DNA of 64,000 bases, taken from Christensenella sp964438705 (GTDB lineage Bacteria > Bacillota > Clostridia > Christensenellales > Christensenellaceae). Below, in pieces: positions 1-7,923 of this stretch (positions within the stretch are counted from its first letter, which is position 1; each line of letters starts with the position of its first letter). The stretch is taken from the NCBI GenBank assembly GCA_964438705.1, contig CAYTKQ010000003.1, positions 62,001 through 126,000 of the forward strand, in the 5' to 3' direction. The notes under the pieces are model-generated. The model searched no databases, had not been told where the DNA came from, and saw only the letters and a program-made list of their open reading frames with translations. The translations under genes and the position numbers were made by a program.

Positions 1-1
1 C

Positions 2-1621
2 GACGTGATCGCCGTGTTGAAGGGTAACATCAACGCCATGGAGATCGCGTGGGGGGATAGGACGGACTACCAGCAGATGGCGGATGAATATCAGAAGGCG
101 TTTGGGCAGAACAACCGAATCACCGTTGTTGCGGAGAACGGCGATGTGCTTGCGGATACGCAGGCAAACGGATCGGCCGAAAACCATTTGACGCGGCCTG
201 AGATACAAAAGGCACTGCAAGGGGGCTTTGGAACCGAAATCCGGTATTCGCAAACGACGCACAAAAATATGATCTATGTCGCCAAGCAGATGCCAGGGGG
301 AATCATCCTCCGCAACTCCATGCCTATGGACAACGCCACGCTCATCATCGCGCAGACGCTGCCTGTCATTATCATTGTATTCATTGCGCTTGTGGTGATC
401 GCCGCGCTTCTTTCCGGCAAAATTGTCATGAATGTATTGAAGCCGTTTGGGCAACTGCATGATTCCATTCAGGGGTATATCGAGGGAACGGGCGGCGGCG
501 TGGCGATCGAAAGCCCGTATCCGGAATTTGACGATATCACGCTGGCTTTTTCGCGGGTATCGGAGCGGCTCAACCGCTACATCGAGAAGGTGAAGCTGGA
601 AAACAAAAAGACGGAGCTCATTATTGACAGCTTAAGCGAGGGTCTGCTGATCATGGACGAAAACGCGGATGTGTTGCTGATCAACAAAGCTGCGCGCGAC
701 ATTTTCGGTGCGCCGCAGGCAGAGGGGCAGGAAAACATTCTGCACTATGTGCGCCGGCAGGACATCGTATCGCGGCTGGAAAGCTCGCTGAAAAAGAAGA
801 AAAACAAGCAATTTGAGATACACGACGATTTGAGCAACCGTACCTACCGCTTTTATGCCAGCATCGTGAACGATCCGGCGTTTGTGGCGGGCAACGGTTA
901 TGGAATGCTGGTTTTGATCAGTGACGTGACGGACATCGAGCTTTCTGAACGGGTGCGCAGGGATTTCGCGGCAAACGTTTCACACGAGCTAAAGACTCCG
1001 CTTACTTCTATCAATGGGTTTGCGCAGTTGGTTGCGAATGGCATGGTCAAGGATGAGAAGAGCGTAAAAGAATACGCCCACCGCATCTCCGCAGAGGCAG
1101 ACCGACTGATGGGCCTCATCAACGACACACTGATGCTTTCGGAGCTTGAACAGATCAGCATGGATGAAACGATGGAGGATGTCGATCTTGGCGCAGTGAG
1201 CGCGGATGTCTTGCATATGATGGAGGACAGCGTCAAAAAGCAGGAGGTCACGGTCGAGGTGCGCGGAGAGGCCCATGTAAAGGCAAACAAAAACCGCATC
1301 CGGGAATTGATGACGAACCTGTGTGACAATGCCATCAAATACAATAAAAAAGGCGGAAGTGTGGAGATCGATCTTTCCGAGGACGACGGATATGCGTATA
1401 TTCGGGTAAAGGATACGGGGATCGGCGTACCGGAGGAAGAGCGGACGCGCATCTTTGAGCGGTTCTATCGCGCGAAAAATTCGGGTGCGTCAACGGTGAG
1501 CGGCACGGGCCTCGGGCTTGCGATCGTAAAGCATATTGCGGCGCTCTATGATGGCACGCTTACGCTGCACAGTACGCTTGGCGAGGGAAGTGAATTCGTT
1601 GTGAAGCTGAAAAAGGACTAG
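2..1621 (+). CDS. Sensor histidine kinase (PhoR/WalK-like), 5' end cut off
   Basis: C-terminal 539 or so residues of a membrane sensor kinase; the frame is open to the left edge, so the true start lies outside the window. Numbering from the GTG at 5: an extracytoplasmic sensor part (to about 110), one membrane helix (about 113-139), a PAS-like domain (about 198-305), the HisKA domain with the phospho-acceptor in VSHELKTPLT (His327), and an ATPase domain with N box (NLCDNAIKYN), G1 box (DTGIGVP), F box (FERFYR) and G2 box (GTGLGLAIVKH). This layout matches PhoR/WalK kinases, whose response regulator usually lies just upstream. The signal sensed cannot be told. A terminator follows the stop. 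Confidence 0.93.
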   Translation, partial: DVIAVLKGNINAMEIAWGDRTDYQQMADEYQKAFGQNNRITVVAENGDVLADTQANGSAENHLTRPEIQKALQGGFGTEIRYSQTTHKNMIYVAKQMPGGIILRNSMPMDNATLIIAQTLPVIIIVFIALVVIAALLSGKIVMNVLKPFGQLHDSIQGYIEGTGGGVAIESPYPEFDDITLAFSRVSERLNRYIEKVKLENKKTELIIDSLSEGLLIMDENADVLLINKAARDIFGAPQAEGQENILHYVRRQDIVSRLESSLKKKKNKQFEIHDDLSNRTYRFYASIVNDPAFVAGNGYGMLVLISDVTDIELSERVRRDFAANVSHELKTPLTSINGFAQLVANGMVKDEKSVKEYAHRISAEADRLMGLINDTLMLSELEQISMDETMEDVDLGAVSADVLHMMEDSVKKQEVTVEVRGEAHVKANKNRIRELMTNLCDNAIKYNKKGGSVEIDLSEDDGYAYIRVKDTGIGVPEEERTRIFERFYRAKNSGASTVSGTGLGLAIVKHIAALYDGTLTLHSTLGEGSEFVVKLKKD

Positions 1622-1647
1622 GTACAGCAAAAGAAAAAGGAATGAAA

Positions 1648-1680
1648 GAAGCAATGAAAATTTTTCACTGCTTCTTTTTT
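1648..1680 (+). terminator. Rho-independent terminator after the histidine kinase
   Basis: Arms GAAGCAATGA and TCACTGCTTC (one mismatch) close a short A/T loop and are followed directly by six T residues. It sits 27 bases after the kinase stop and separates it from the sugar regulon. Confidence 0.8.
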
Positions 1681-1827
1681 AATGACAGGCCAAAAATGTA
1701 ATGTTGCCAGAAGAAAATGCGCAAAAGAAAGGGTTCTTTTACAAAAAAATGACATTTTCGTTGCTTTTTCATAAAAAACAATGAAAATAATCGTGCAAAT
1801 TTTCATTGGTGCATTTGTGAAAAAGGG
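1681..1827. other. AT-rich spacer with a perfect inverted repeat
   Basis: Part of a 381-base gap between the kinase and the first LacI gene. No credible gene is present; an antisense frame here is only AT-rich noise. The one clear structure is CAATGAAAAT (1779-1788) and ATTTTCATTG (1799-1808), a perfect 10-base inverted repeat with a 10-base spacer, about 20 bases upstream of the putative -35 box. It lacks a T-run, so it is better read as a possible protein binding site than as a terminator. Confidence 0.4.
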
Positions 1828-1856
1828 TTGTTTTTTTTGCAAAAACCCCGTATACT
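1828..1856 (+). promoter_or_regulatory. Putative promoter for the first lacI-type gene
   Basis: TTGTTT (1828-1833), a 17-base spacer and TATACT (1851-1856) match a sigma-A promoter. It implies a leader of about 140 bases that includes the palindromic operator at 1941-1955. Confidence 0.55.
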
Positions 1857-1940
1857 TCAAGACACAATCAAAGAAAAAAATACCAAACGAAAATAGAATC
1901 AAAGGAAGAGAAAGAAAAGGCGAACTTGAAGGCATAAATA

Positions 1941-1955
1941 TTTAAAGCGGTTTAA
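1941..1955. promoter_or_regulatory. LacI-family operator, site 1
   Basis: TTTAAAGCGGTTTAA is a near-perfect palindrome about a central CG, the usual shape of LacI/CcpA-family operators. Near-identical copies occur at 3875-3890 and 5129-5144. Here it lies between the putative promoter and the regulator gene, which suggests repression by roadblock, perhaps autoregulation. Confidence 0.7.
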
Positions 1956-2002
1956 TAAATCTGTATTCTGTATTCGCACATCGTTCTTTCGGAGCGCCGC
2001 AG

Positions 2003-3076
2003 ATGGCAAAGGAAAAGAAGAAAAAAGTTACAATCAATGATATCGCAAAAGAGTCGGGCGTTTCGATTTCGACGGTCTCCCATGTGCTCAACGGCACGGC
2101 GAAGATTTCAGAGGGGACGCGGCAGCGCGTGATTGATGTGGTGCAGAAGTTTAATTATGTGCCAAACGGTTACAGCCTAAAGGGCCGCGGGAAAAACTCA
2201 AAGGTCGTGGGCGTGATGGTCGCGGACATCAAAAACGAGTTTTATGCGAGGTGCGTGCAGTCGATCATGAATGCTGCTCTGCAGGAAAACTATACGACGA
2301 TGATCTGCGAGATGGCATTCAACTATAAAAAAGAATGTATGGGTGTGGATGCGCTCCTTGATAAGGGTGTGGATGGGATCATTTTCATTGGCGGCTCGAT
2401 GGACAGCAACATCATTCGCAAGGCAAACAAAACGGTGCCGGTGATCCTGTGCGACAGAAAGCTGATGGGTTCATCCCTTCCGTCGGTCACAACCGATAAC
2501 GTGAGCGCAATGCGCAATCTGATCTCGTTTTTGAAGGAGTGGGGGTACACTAGGATAGGCCTGCTTTCGGAAACGCTGGAGATGGATAATATCAAGGACA
2601 GATGCCTTGGCTTCAAAGCCGGGATGGAAGAGAACGGGCTGAAGCAATACAAAGAATTTATGCTGTTTCATCCGCAGCTCAAGCTGGATAAGGCGACAGC
2701 GACGAACTGCTTTTTACGGGAGTGGCTGGAACGCAACGGGACAAGAGATCTGCCCGAGGTGTTTGTGACCACGAGCGATCTGATTGCCGCAGGTGCGATC
2801 TCCGCACTGCGCGAATGCGGGCTCAAGGTGCCGGAAGATATCGGCGTTACAGGCTTTGACGACATATCGCTTGCGGCAAACCTTGATCCGCCGCTCACGA
2901 CGATTGCGCAAAATATGGAAGAGCTGGGCATCTATTGTTTCCGAAATATATTGAATCTGATCAACGGGACTGCGGTCGGTGTTCCGCATAGCGTGATCGA
3001 TGCGGAAATCGTGATTAGGAAATCAGTCGCGGACAAGCGGACTGCGGCATGGAATGAAATGAAAGAAAGCTGCTGA
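2003..3076 (+). CDS. LacI-family transcriptional regulator 1
   Basis: A 357-residue DNA-binding regulator with the normal LacI/GalR layout. The N-terminal helix-turn-helix (VTINDIAKESGVSISTVSHV, residues 9-28) and hinge are followed by a periplasmic-binding-protein-like effector domain, ending with the typical GVTGFDDISLAANLDPPLTT signature. A lysine-rich stretch precedes the helix-turn-helix. The family represses sugar operons until a sugar or sugar phosphate binds. A consensus-type operator lies 48 bases upstream, so autoregulation is likely. The ligand is not known; context suggests the substrate of the transporter encoded from 5220. The ATG at 2003 places the helix-turn-helix at the expected position, and I saw no better start. 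Confidence 0.93.
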   Translation: MAKEKKKKVTINDIAKESGVSISTVSHVLNGTAKISEGTRQRVIDVVQKFNYVPNGYSLKGRGKNSKVVGVMVADIKNEFYARCVQSIMNAALQENYTTMICEMAFNYKKECMGVDALLDKGVDGIIFIGGSMDSNIIRKANKTVPVILCDRKLMGSSLPSVTTDNVSAMRNLISFLKEWGYTRIGLLSETLEMDNIKDRCLGFKAGMEENGLKQYKEFMLFHPQLKLDKATATNCFLREWLERNGTRDLPEVFVTTSDLIAAGAISALRECGLKVPEDIGVTGFDDISLAANLDPPLTTIAQNMEELGIYCFRNILNLINGTAVGVPHSVIDAEIVIRKSVADKRTAAWNEMKESC

Positions 3077-3118
3077 AAAGCGCATGATGTTTTAAATAAA
3101 ACTTGAAGGAGGGCAGAT

Positions 3119-3865
3119 ATGAAGGTATTGCTGGTTGGAGAATCGTGGACAGTGCACGAGACGCATATGAAGGGGTTTGACATTTTTAATGTGTGCAGGC
3201 ACGAAGAGCATTGCGGATCGATGCTCGTGGATGTGTTCAAAAAGGAAGGGATCGACACGGACTTCATGGCGAGCCATGTCGCACAGGTGGAATTCCCGGA
3301 TTCTGTTGAGAAGCTAAACGCGTATGACGCGGTAATTCTGAGCGATATCGGCAGCAATACGCTGCTTTTGTCGCCGGATACATTCTATCGCGGACAGCGC
3401 ACCCCAAACAAGCTGCAGCTTCTGGTGGACTATGTGGAGCAAGGCGGCAGCCTTGCGATGATAGGCGGATATCTGAGCTTTGCGGGCATCGACAACAAGG
3501 CGCGTTACGCAATGACACCAATTGCGAAGATTCTGCCCGTTGATATGCTCAATTACGACGACCGCGTAGAGTGCCCGGAGGGCATTGTGCCGGAGGTCAC
3601 AGACCCGTCGCATCCGATTTTTGAAGGGGTAGGGAAAGACTGGCCGTTTTTCCTTGGATATAACAAGATCATGGCGAAGCCGGAGGCACAGGAGATCGCC
3701 ACCATTGGCGGTGATACGTTTATCGCGGTGATGGAGGTTGGAAAAGGGCGTACGCTCGCGTTTGCTTCCGATTGTGCGCCGCATTGGGGACCGAAGGGAT
3801 TTGTGGAATGGGAAAGCTATAACACCCTGTTCGGCAACATGCTCAGGTGGATGGCGAAGAAATAG
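3119..3865 (+). CDS. ThuA-like / glutamine amidotransferase-fold protein
   Basis: A 248-residue protein with no signal peptide. It starts with an alpha/beta element typical of class I glutamine amidotransferase-like folds (MKVLLVGESWTVHE) and contains YDAVILSDIG, GGSLAMIGGYLSFAG and a late GKGRTLAFASDCAPHWG segment, as in the ThuA-like/DUF1355-type group. That group is linked by context to sugar use, but its reaction is mostly undefined and I see no clear Cys-His-Glu amidotransferase triad. A strong AAGGAGGG site precedes the ATG. It is sandwiched between two LacI-type regulators, 42 bases after the first. A short AT palindrome (GTTTTA-AA-TAAAAC, 3089-3102) lies in that gap. Confidence 0.72.
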   Translation: MKVLLVGESWTVHETHMKGFDIFNVCRHEEHCGSMLVDVFKKEGIDTDFMASHVAQVEFPDSVEKLNAYDAVILSDIGSNTLLLSPDTFYRGQRTPNKLQLLVDYVEQGGSLAMIGGYLSFAGIDNKARYAMTPIAKILPVDMLNYDDRVECPEGIVPEVTDPSHPIFEGVGKDWPFFLGYNKIMAKPEAQEIATIGGDTFIAVMEVGKGRTLAFASDCAPHWGPKGFVEWESYNTLFGNMLRWMAKK

Positions 3866-3874
3866 GGAAGGTGA

Positions 3875-3890
3875 TTTAAAGCGTTTTAAA
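3875..3890. promoter_or_regulatory. LacI-family operator, site 2
   Basis: TTTAAAGCGTTTTAAA, CG-centred, the same motif as sites 1 and 3. It ends six bases before the -35 box of the promoter at 3897, so a bound repressor or activator would touch RNA polymerase there. A weaker half-related copy (TTAAAACCGTTTGA) lies at 3942-3955, downstream of the -10 box. Confidence 0.7.
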
Positions 3891-3896
3891 AAATCA

Positions 3897-3925
3897 TTGA
3901 CAAATAAATCTTGCAGGGTTATAGT
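3897..3925 (+). promoter_or_regulatory. Sigma-A promoter of the second lacI-type gene
   Basis: TTGACA (3897-3902), 17-base spacer, TATAGT (3920-3925): near consensus. It lies 44 bases upstream of the ATG at 3969 and is flanked by operator-like palindromes. Confidence 0.85.
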
Positions 3926-3968
3926 AGCCTTGGTATCAGATCTTAAAACCGTTTGACGGGGAGAGAAC

Positions 3969-5000
3969 ATGGCTACGACGATCAAAGACATTGCGAAAAG
4001 CCTAAACGTATCGGAAGCAACCGTTTCGCTGGCGCTCAATAACAATCCGCTCGTCAATGTTAAGACGAAGGAGCGTGTTCTTCAGGCGGCGCAGGAGCTG
4101 AAATACTTCCCAAACATGATGGCGAAGGGGCTTGCGACGAATAAGAGCAACACGATCGGCATCATTGTGCCGGATATCAACATCGTGTTCTATGCCGATA
4201 TTTTAAGGGCCATCGATGAGATCGTCGGGAAGGCGGGCTACAGTCTGCTGGCGGCGATGTCGAATAACGATCCGGCGGCGGAAGAGGATATCATCAGGAC
4301 GTTCATCTCAAAACGGATCGAAGGTGTGCTCGCAGTGCCGACCAACAGGCAGACAAAGGCCCTGACAGCATACCAGAAGGCGCTCAAGGATTACAACATA
4401 CCGCTTGTATATATCACGTCGCTCTACACGATCGACGGGATACGGTATGTGATGGGAGACATTGAAGAAGGCACCTATGCGCTCGTCAATCATCTGGTGG
4501 ACCTCGGGCATCGCGAGATCATGTTCTTTGGCGGAGACAGGACGGTTCCCGTGACGGGATTGCGCATCGAAGGGATGCGCAGGGCGCTTTTAGAGCGCGG
4601 CATTCCGTTCAAAGAAAAAAATTTGATCGAATGCGATGATATGCATTACGAAAATGCAGTCGTTGCGGCACAGGCGCTGATCAACAGACGACAGGATTTT
4701 ACGGCGGTCTGTTCGATGAACGATGAGATGGCGCTCGGCGTGATCAACACCCTGCAAGCAAGCGGGATACGCATTCCGGAGGATGTGTCCGTCGTTGGAT
4801 ACGACAACACGATTTTTTCAAAGGTGTCCCCGATCGGGATCACGTCAATGGATTCGAACATTGGCGCTACCTGCGCACGGGCGGTCGATATGCTGTTTCA
4901 GATCATGCGCGCGGAGCCTCTTGAAGAGGAACACGTGATGATCGAGCCGGTGATGATCAAACGCCAGTCAAGCGATTTTGTACGCAAATCAGTCATCTGA
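3969..5000 (+). CDS. LacI-family transcriptional regulator 2
   Basis: A 343-residue LacI/GalR regulator with the helix-turn-helix at the extreme N-terminus (TTIKDIAKSLNVSEATVSLA, residues 3-22), then a sugar-binding effector domain (for example IGIIVPDINIVFYADILRAI and VSVVGYDNTIFSKVSPIGIT). It is clearly a different protein from the regulator at 2003. It has its own near-consensus promoter with a CG-centred operator next to it, and it directly precedes the sugar transport operon, so it is the better candidate for that operon's local regulator. Which of the two proteins binds the shared palindromes cannot be decided from sequence. Confidence 0.94.
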   Translation: MATTIKDIAKSLNVSEATVSLALNNNPLVNVKTKERVLQAAQELKYFPNMMAKGLATNKSNTIGIIVPDINIVFYADILRAIDEIVGKAGYSLLAAMSNNDPAAEEDIIRTFISKRIEGVLAVPTNRQTKALTAYQKALKDYNIPLVYITSLYTIDGIRYVMGDIEEGTYALVNHLVDLGHREIMFFGGDRTVPVTGLRIEGMRRALLERGIPFKEKNLIECDDMHYENAVVAAQALINRRQDFTAVCSMNDEMALGVINTLQASGIRIPEDVSVVGYDNTIFSKVSPIGITSMDSNIGATCARAVDMLFQIMRAEPLEEEHVMIEPVMIKRQSSDFVRKSVI

Positions 5001-5002
5001 CG

Positions 5003-5018
5003 GCCGGAAAACACCGGC
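5003..5018 (+). terminator. Weak hairpin after the second lacI-type gene
   Basis: GCCGG and CCGGC enclose a six-base A-rich loop three bases after the stop codon. There is no T-run, so it may be an mRNA end-protecting hairpin or a weak terminator. Confidence 0.3.
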
Positions 5019-5128
5019 TTCACATAAAGCATAGCCCTTGAATGATTGGGTCTGCACCCCAAAACATGCAAATGCATAAGGAAGTTCCAAAGAAGCAAAA
5101 AACGTGCTTTATTGAACAGGGAAGAGGC

Positions 5129-5144
5129 TTTAAAGCGGTTTAAA
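5129..5144. promoter_or_regulatory. LacI-family operator, site 3, in the sugar operon promoter
   Basis: TTTAAAGCGGTTTAAA is the most symmetrical of the three CG-centred palindromes. It ends three bases before the TATAGT -10 box at 5148, so it covers the spacer and -35 region: a classical repressor position for the operon starting at 5220. Confidence 0.78.
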
Positions 5145-5147
5145 CTA

Positions 5148-5153
5148 TATAGT
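5148..5153 (+). promoter_or_regulatory. -10 box of the sugar operon promoter
   Basis: TATAGT, overlapping TATATAG. No good -35 hexamer lies 17 bases upstream; a TTGAAC at 5112-5117 is too far away. The promoter may therefore depend on an activator or be tuned by the overlapping operator. Confidence 0.5.
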
Positions 5154-5219
5154 GTTTTTAAAGTTTGCCTGAATAAACAGGCAAAATAATATAAGGATCA
5201 TTTCAAAGGAGGAAAAGAA

Positions 5220-6296
5220 ATGAAGAAGATCTTAGCTATCCTGTTGGTAGCGGCTATGTCGGTTGCGCTGTTTGCATGCGCAGCCCCCGCGGCTCCGAGC
5301 GATTCCGCAGCTCCGTCTGAGAGCGCATCCGCTCCGGCAGACGCTTCTGCGTCGGCAGAGGGCGGCGACGCCGCAAAGGGCGACGGCAACTACACGATCG
5401 CTGTTGTTCCGAAGGACAGCACGAACCCCTGGTTTGTACGCATGGAAGAAGGCGTGAAGAAGTTCCAGGGAGAAAATCCGAACATGACGGTTTTCCAGAA
5501 GGGACCGGCTGAAACGGATGCGGCGCAGCAGATTCAGGTGGTTGAAGACCTGATCGCGCAGAACGTTGACGCGCTGTGCGTGGTGCCCCACGATCCGGGC
5601 GCGATGGAAGAAGTTCTGAAGAAAGCTATGGACAAAGGCATCGTTGTGATTACGCACGAAGCTTCCTCCATGCAGAACTGCGACTACGATCTCGAAGCGT
5701 TCAACTATGACGATTACGGCGCGTACATCATGGATACGCTTGCAGCGGCTAACGGCGGCGAAGGCAAGTACATCACGATGGTCGGTTCGCTGACGAACGA
5801 TTCCCACAACCAGGAAGCGGACGGCGCGATTGCGGCGGCGAAGGAAAAATATCCGAACATGGAGCTGATCGACGAGCGCATCGTTACGGATGACAACGCT
5901 GAGACTGCTTACCAGAAAGCGAAAGAGATCCTGAAAAAGTATCCTGACATCAAGGGTATCGTTGGAACGTCCTCGTTCGACGCTCCCGGCGCAGGCCGCG
6001 CGATCGAAGAGCAGAACATGATCGGCAAAGTGTTCACGGTTGGTACGGGTATGCCGCAGACGAACAAAGAGCTGCTGAACAGCGGCGCGGTTTCCGCTCT
6101 GACGCTGTGGGATCCGGCGGATGCTGGCTATGCGATGATCAAGCTGGCGACGATGGTTCTCAATGGCGACAAGATCGAATCCGGCGCAGACCTCGGCCTC
6201 GCTGGTTATGACGATCTGACGCTCGATGGCAAAGTCCTCACGGGCAACGCTTACATCACGCTCACGAAAGAAAACGTAGACAACTACAACTTCTAA
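5220..6296 (+). CDS. Sugar ABC transporter substrate-binding lipoprotein
   Basis: A 358-residue secreted lipoprotein. The signal peptide ends in a lipobox (VALFAC, Cys20), followed by a low-complexity Ala/Ser/Pro tether (about 21-56) and a periplasmic-binding-protein type I domain. The domain begins YTIAVVPKDSTNPWFVRMEE and ends with motifs seen in autoinducer-2/rhamnose/ribose-type binding proteins (GTGMPQTNKELLNSGAVSAL, LWDPADAGYAMIKLA). It captures a sugar outside the cell for the ATPase and permeases encoded next. A strong AAAGGAGG site and an operator-controlled promoter precede it, and a large hairpin follows. The exact ligand cannot be assigned; rhamnose, autoinducer-2 or a rare pentose are all possible. 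Confidence 0.93.
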   Translation: MKKILAILLVAAMSVALFACAAPAAPSDSAAPSESASAPADASASAEGGDAAKGDGNYTIAVVPKDSTNPWFVRMEEGVKKFQGENPNMTVFQKGPAETDAAQQIQVVEDLIAQNVDALCVVPHDPGAMEEVLKKAMDKGIVVITHEASSMQNCDYDLEAFNYDDYGAYIMDTLAAANGGEGKYITMVGSLTNDSHNQEADGAIAAAKEKYPNMELIDERIVTDDNAETAYQKAKEILKKYPDIKGIVGTSSFDAPGAGRAIEEQNMIGKVFTVGTGMPQTNKELLNSGAVSALTLWDPADAGYAMIKLATMVLNGDKIESGADLGLAGYDDLTLDGKVLTGNAYITLTKENVDNYNF

Positions 6297-6316
6297 TTTA
6301 AGCATCAAAGAACAAA

Positions 6317-6354
6317 TTTTACAGCAGGCGGCAATGATGCCGCCTGCTGTAAAA
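6317..6354 (+). promoter_or_regulatory. Strong intercistronic hairpin between binding protein and ATPase genes
   Basis: A perfect 17-base-pair stem (6317-6333 with 6338-6354, core ACAGCAGGCGGCA) with loop ATGA. No T-run follows, so it is unlikely to be a full terminator. Such stems commonly stabilise the upstream message so that the binding protein is made in excess over the membrane parts. Confidence 0.7.
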
Positions 6355-6397
6355 ATATTGAAACGACCATAAGAGACGGCGAAAGGAATGGGTATCT

Positions 6398-7906
6398 ATG
6401 CAGGAAGAATATATTTTAAGAGCCACAGATATCATTAAGTCGTTTGCGGGTGTAAAGGCATTGCAGGGCGTGAACCTGGAAATCAAAAAAGGCGAGATTC
6501 ATTGTCTTGCGGGAGAAAATGGCTGCGGAAAATCGACGCTCATCAAAATTATCTCCGGCGTATACAGCCTCGACAGCGGCAAAGTGGAATTTAACGGAGT
6601 GGACCAAACGCATCACCTGTCCCCGATCAACGCGATCACAAACGGGATTCAGGTTATTTATCAGGACTTTTCAATTTTCCCGAACCTTTCGGTGATGGAA
6701 AATCTTGCTTACAACAGCGAACTGATGCAAAAGCGGAAGTTCGTCAACTGGAAACGCTTCCGCAAGATTGCGGAGGAAGCGGTCAGCAAAATCAATTTCA
6801 ACGTGGATTTAGACGAAAAAGTAGGCGTGTTGCCTGTTGCAGATAAACAGCTCGTTGCGATCTCTCGCGCGCTCATCAACAATGCGAAGCTCATCATCAT
6901 GGACGAGCCGACGACGGCTCTTACAAAGCGCGAGGTGGAAGCACTGTTTAAGATCATCAAGGACTTGCAGGCGCAGGGCATCGCGATTTTGTTTGTCAGC
7001 CACAAGCTTGACGAAGTATTTGAGATTTCCGAACGCTTCACGATCCTGCGAAACGGACAGAATGTTCAAAACGGCGACACCTCAGAGCTTGACAGCGATA
7101 AATTTTCATACTACATGACGGGACGCCATTTTGAGAACGAACATTTTGTCGCGGAGATCAAGGACGAAAAGCCGGTACTCGAGGTAAAGAACCTTTCTTG
7201 TGACGGCAGCTATGAAGATGTTTCCTTCGATCTGCGCAAGGGCGAGATACTTGGTATTACGGGCCTTCTTGGTTCGGGACGTACGGAGCTTGCGCTTTCG
7301 CTGTTTGGGCTGAAAAAGCCGACGTCAGGCACAATCCTGATGAACGGAGAAGAAGTGAAGCTCGATTCCGTGAAGGAAGCGATGGAAAACAACATTGGCT
7401 ACGTTCCTGAGGACCGTCTGACGGAGGGATTGTTCCTCGATCAGTCCATCGGGCGCAACATTGTGATTTCCGAACTGAAAAACTATGCTTCGAAGGTTGG
7501 CATGATCGATCCGGAAAAGCGCGACGGTGAAATCAAAAAATGGATCGCGGAATTGAAGATCAAGGTCGCGGACCCGGGGCTTGCGGCGTCTACGCTTTCG
7601 GGCGGAAACCAACAGCGTATCGTACTTGCCAAATGGCTTGCGACGCACCCTGACGTGCTGATTTTGAACGGACCGACGGTGGGCGTGGATATCGGCTCCA
7701 AGCACGACATGCATGCGATTTTGCACGAGCTTGCGAAGAGCGGTCTCGCGATCATCATTATATCGGACGATCTGCCCGAGGTGATCACAAATTGCAGCCG
7801 TGTGCTGATTATGCGCGGAGGCAGGATCACGGGTGAGGTCGATCCGCACCAGACCACGGAAGCCGAACTTGCCCAGCAGGTCACGGATGTTGCCGTGAAC
7901 GCTTAA
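6398..7906 (+). CDS. Sugar ABC transporter ATP-binding protein (two-domain, RbsA/MglA-like)
   Basis: A 502-residue protein with two fused nucleotide-binding domains, powering uptake by the two permeases downstream. Domain 1 has a good Walker A (GENGCGKST, 39-47) and Walker B with catalytic Glu (LIIMDEP, 165-171), but its signature is replaced by VADKQLV. Domain 2 is the reverse: Walker A is degraded (GLLGSGRT), Walker B reads LILNGPT instead of LILDEPT, but the signature LSGGNQQ is intact. In a head-to-tail pair this leaves one complete ATP site (domain 1 Walker motifs plus domain 2 signature). Asymmetry of this kind is known in carbohydrate CUT2-type ATPases. Cytoplasmic face of the membrane. 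Confidence 0.95.
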   Translation: MQEEYILRATDIIKSFAGVKALQGVNLEIKKGEIHCLAGENGCGKSTLIKIISGVYSLDSGKVEFNGVDQTHHLSPINAITNGIQVIYQDFSIFPNLSVMENLAYNSELMQKRKFVNWKRFRKIAEEAVSKINFNVDLDEKVGVLPVADKQLVAISRALINNAKLIIMDEPTTALTKREVEALFKIIKDLQAQGIAILFVSHKLDEVFEISERFTILRNGQNVQNGDTSELDSDKFSYYMTGRHFENEHFVAEIKDEKPVLEVKNLSCDGSYEDVSFDLRKGEILGITGLLGSGRTELALSLFGLKKPTSGTILMNGEEVKLDSVKEAMENNIGYVPEDRLTEGLFLDQSIGRNIVISELKNYASKVGMIDPEKRDGEIKKWIAELKIKVADPGLAASTLSGGNQQRIVLAKWLATHPDVLILNGPTVGVDIGSKHDMHAILHELAKSGLAIIIISDDLPEVITNCSRVLIMRGGRITGEVDPHQTTEAELAQQVTDVAVNA

Positions 7907-7923
7907 GGGAAAGGGGCGATATA

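Noticed and set aside
1618..1935. A 105-codon minus-strand frame in the gap before the first lacI-type gene
   Set aside because: Phe/Lys/Ser-rich translation typical of AT-rich non-coding DNA. It spans a terminator and a promoter on the other strand and has no ribosome site.
5232..6308. A 358-codon open frame on the minus strand
   Set aside because: It lies fully antisense to the sugar-binding lipoprotein gene, is rich in Arg, His and Val as expected for a mirror frame of GC-biased codons, and has no homology or ribosome site.
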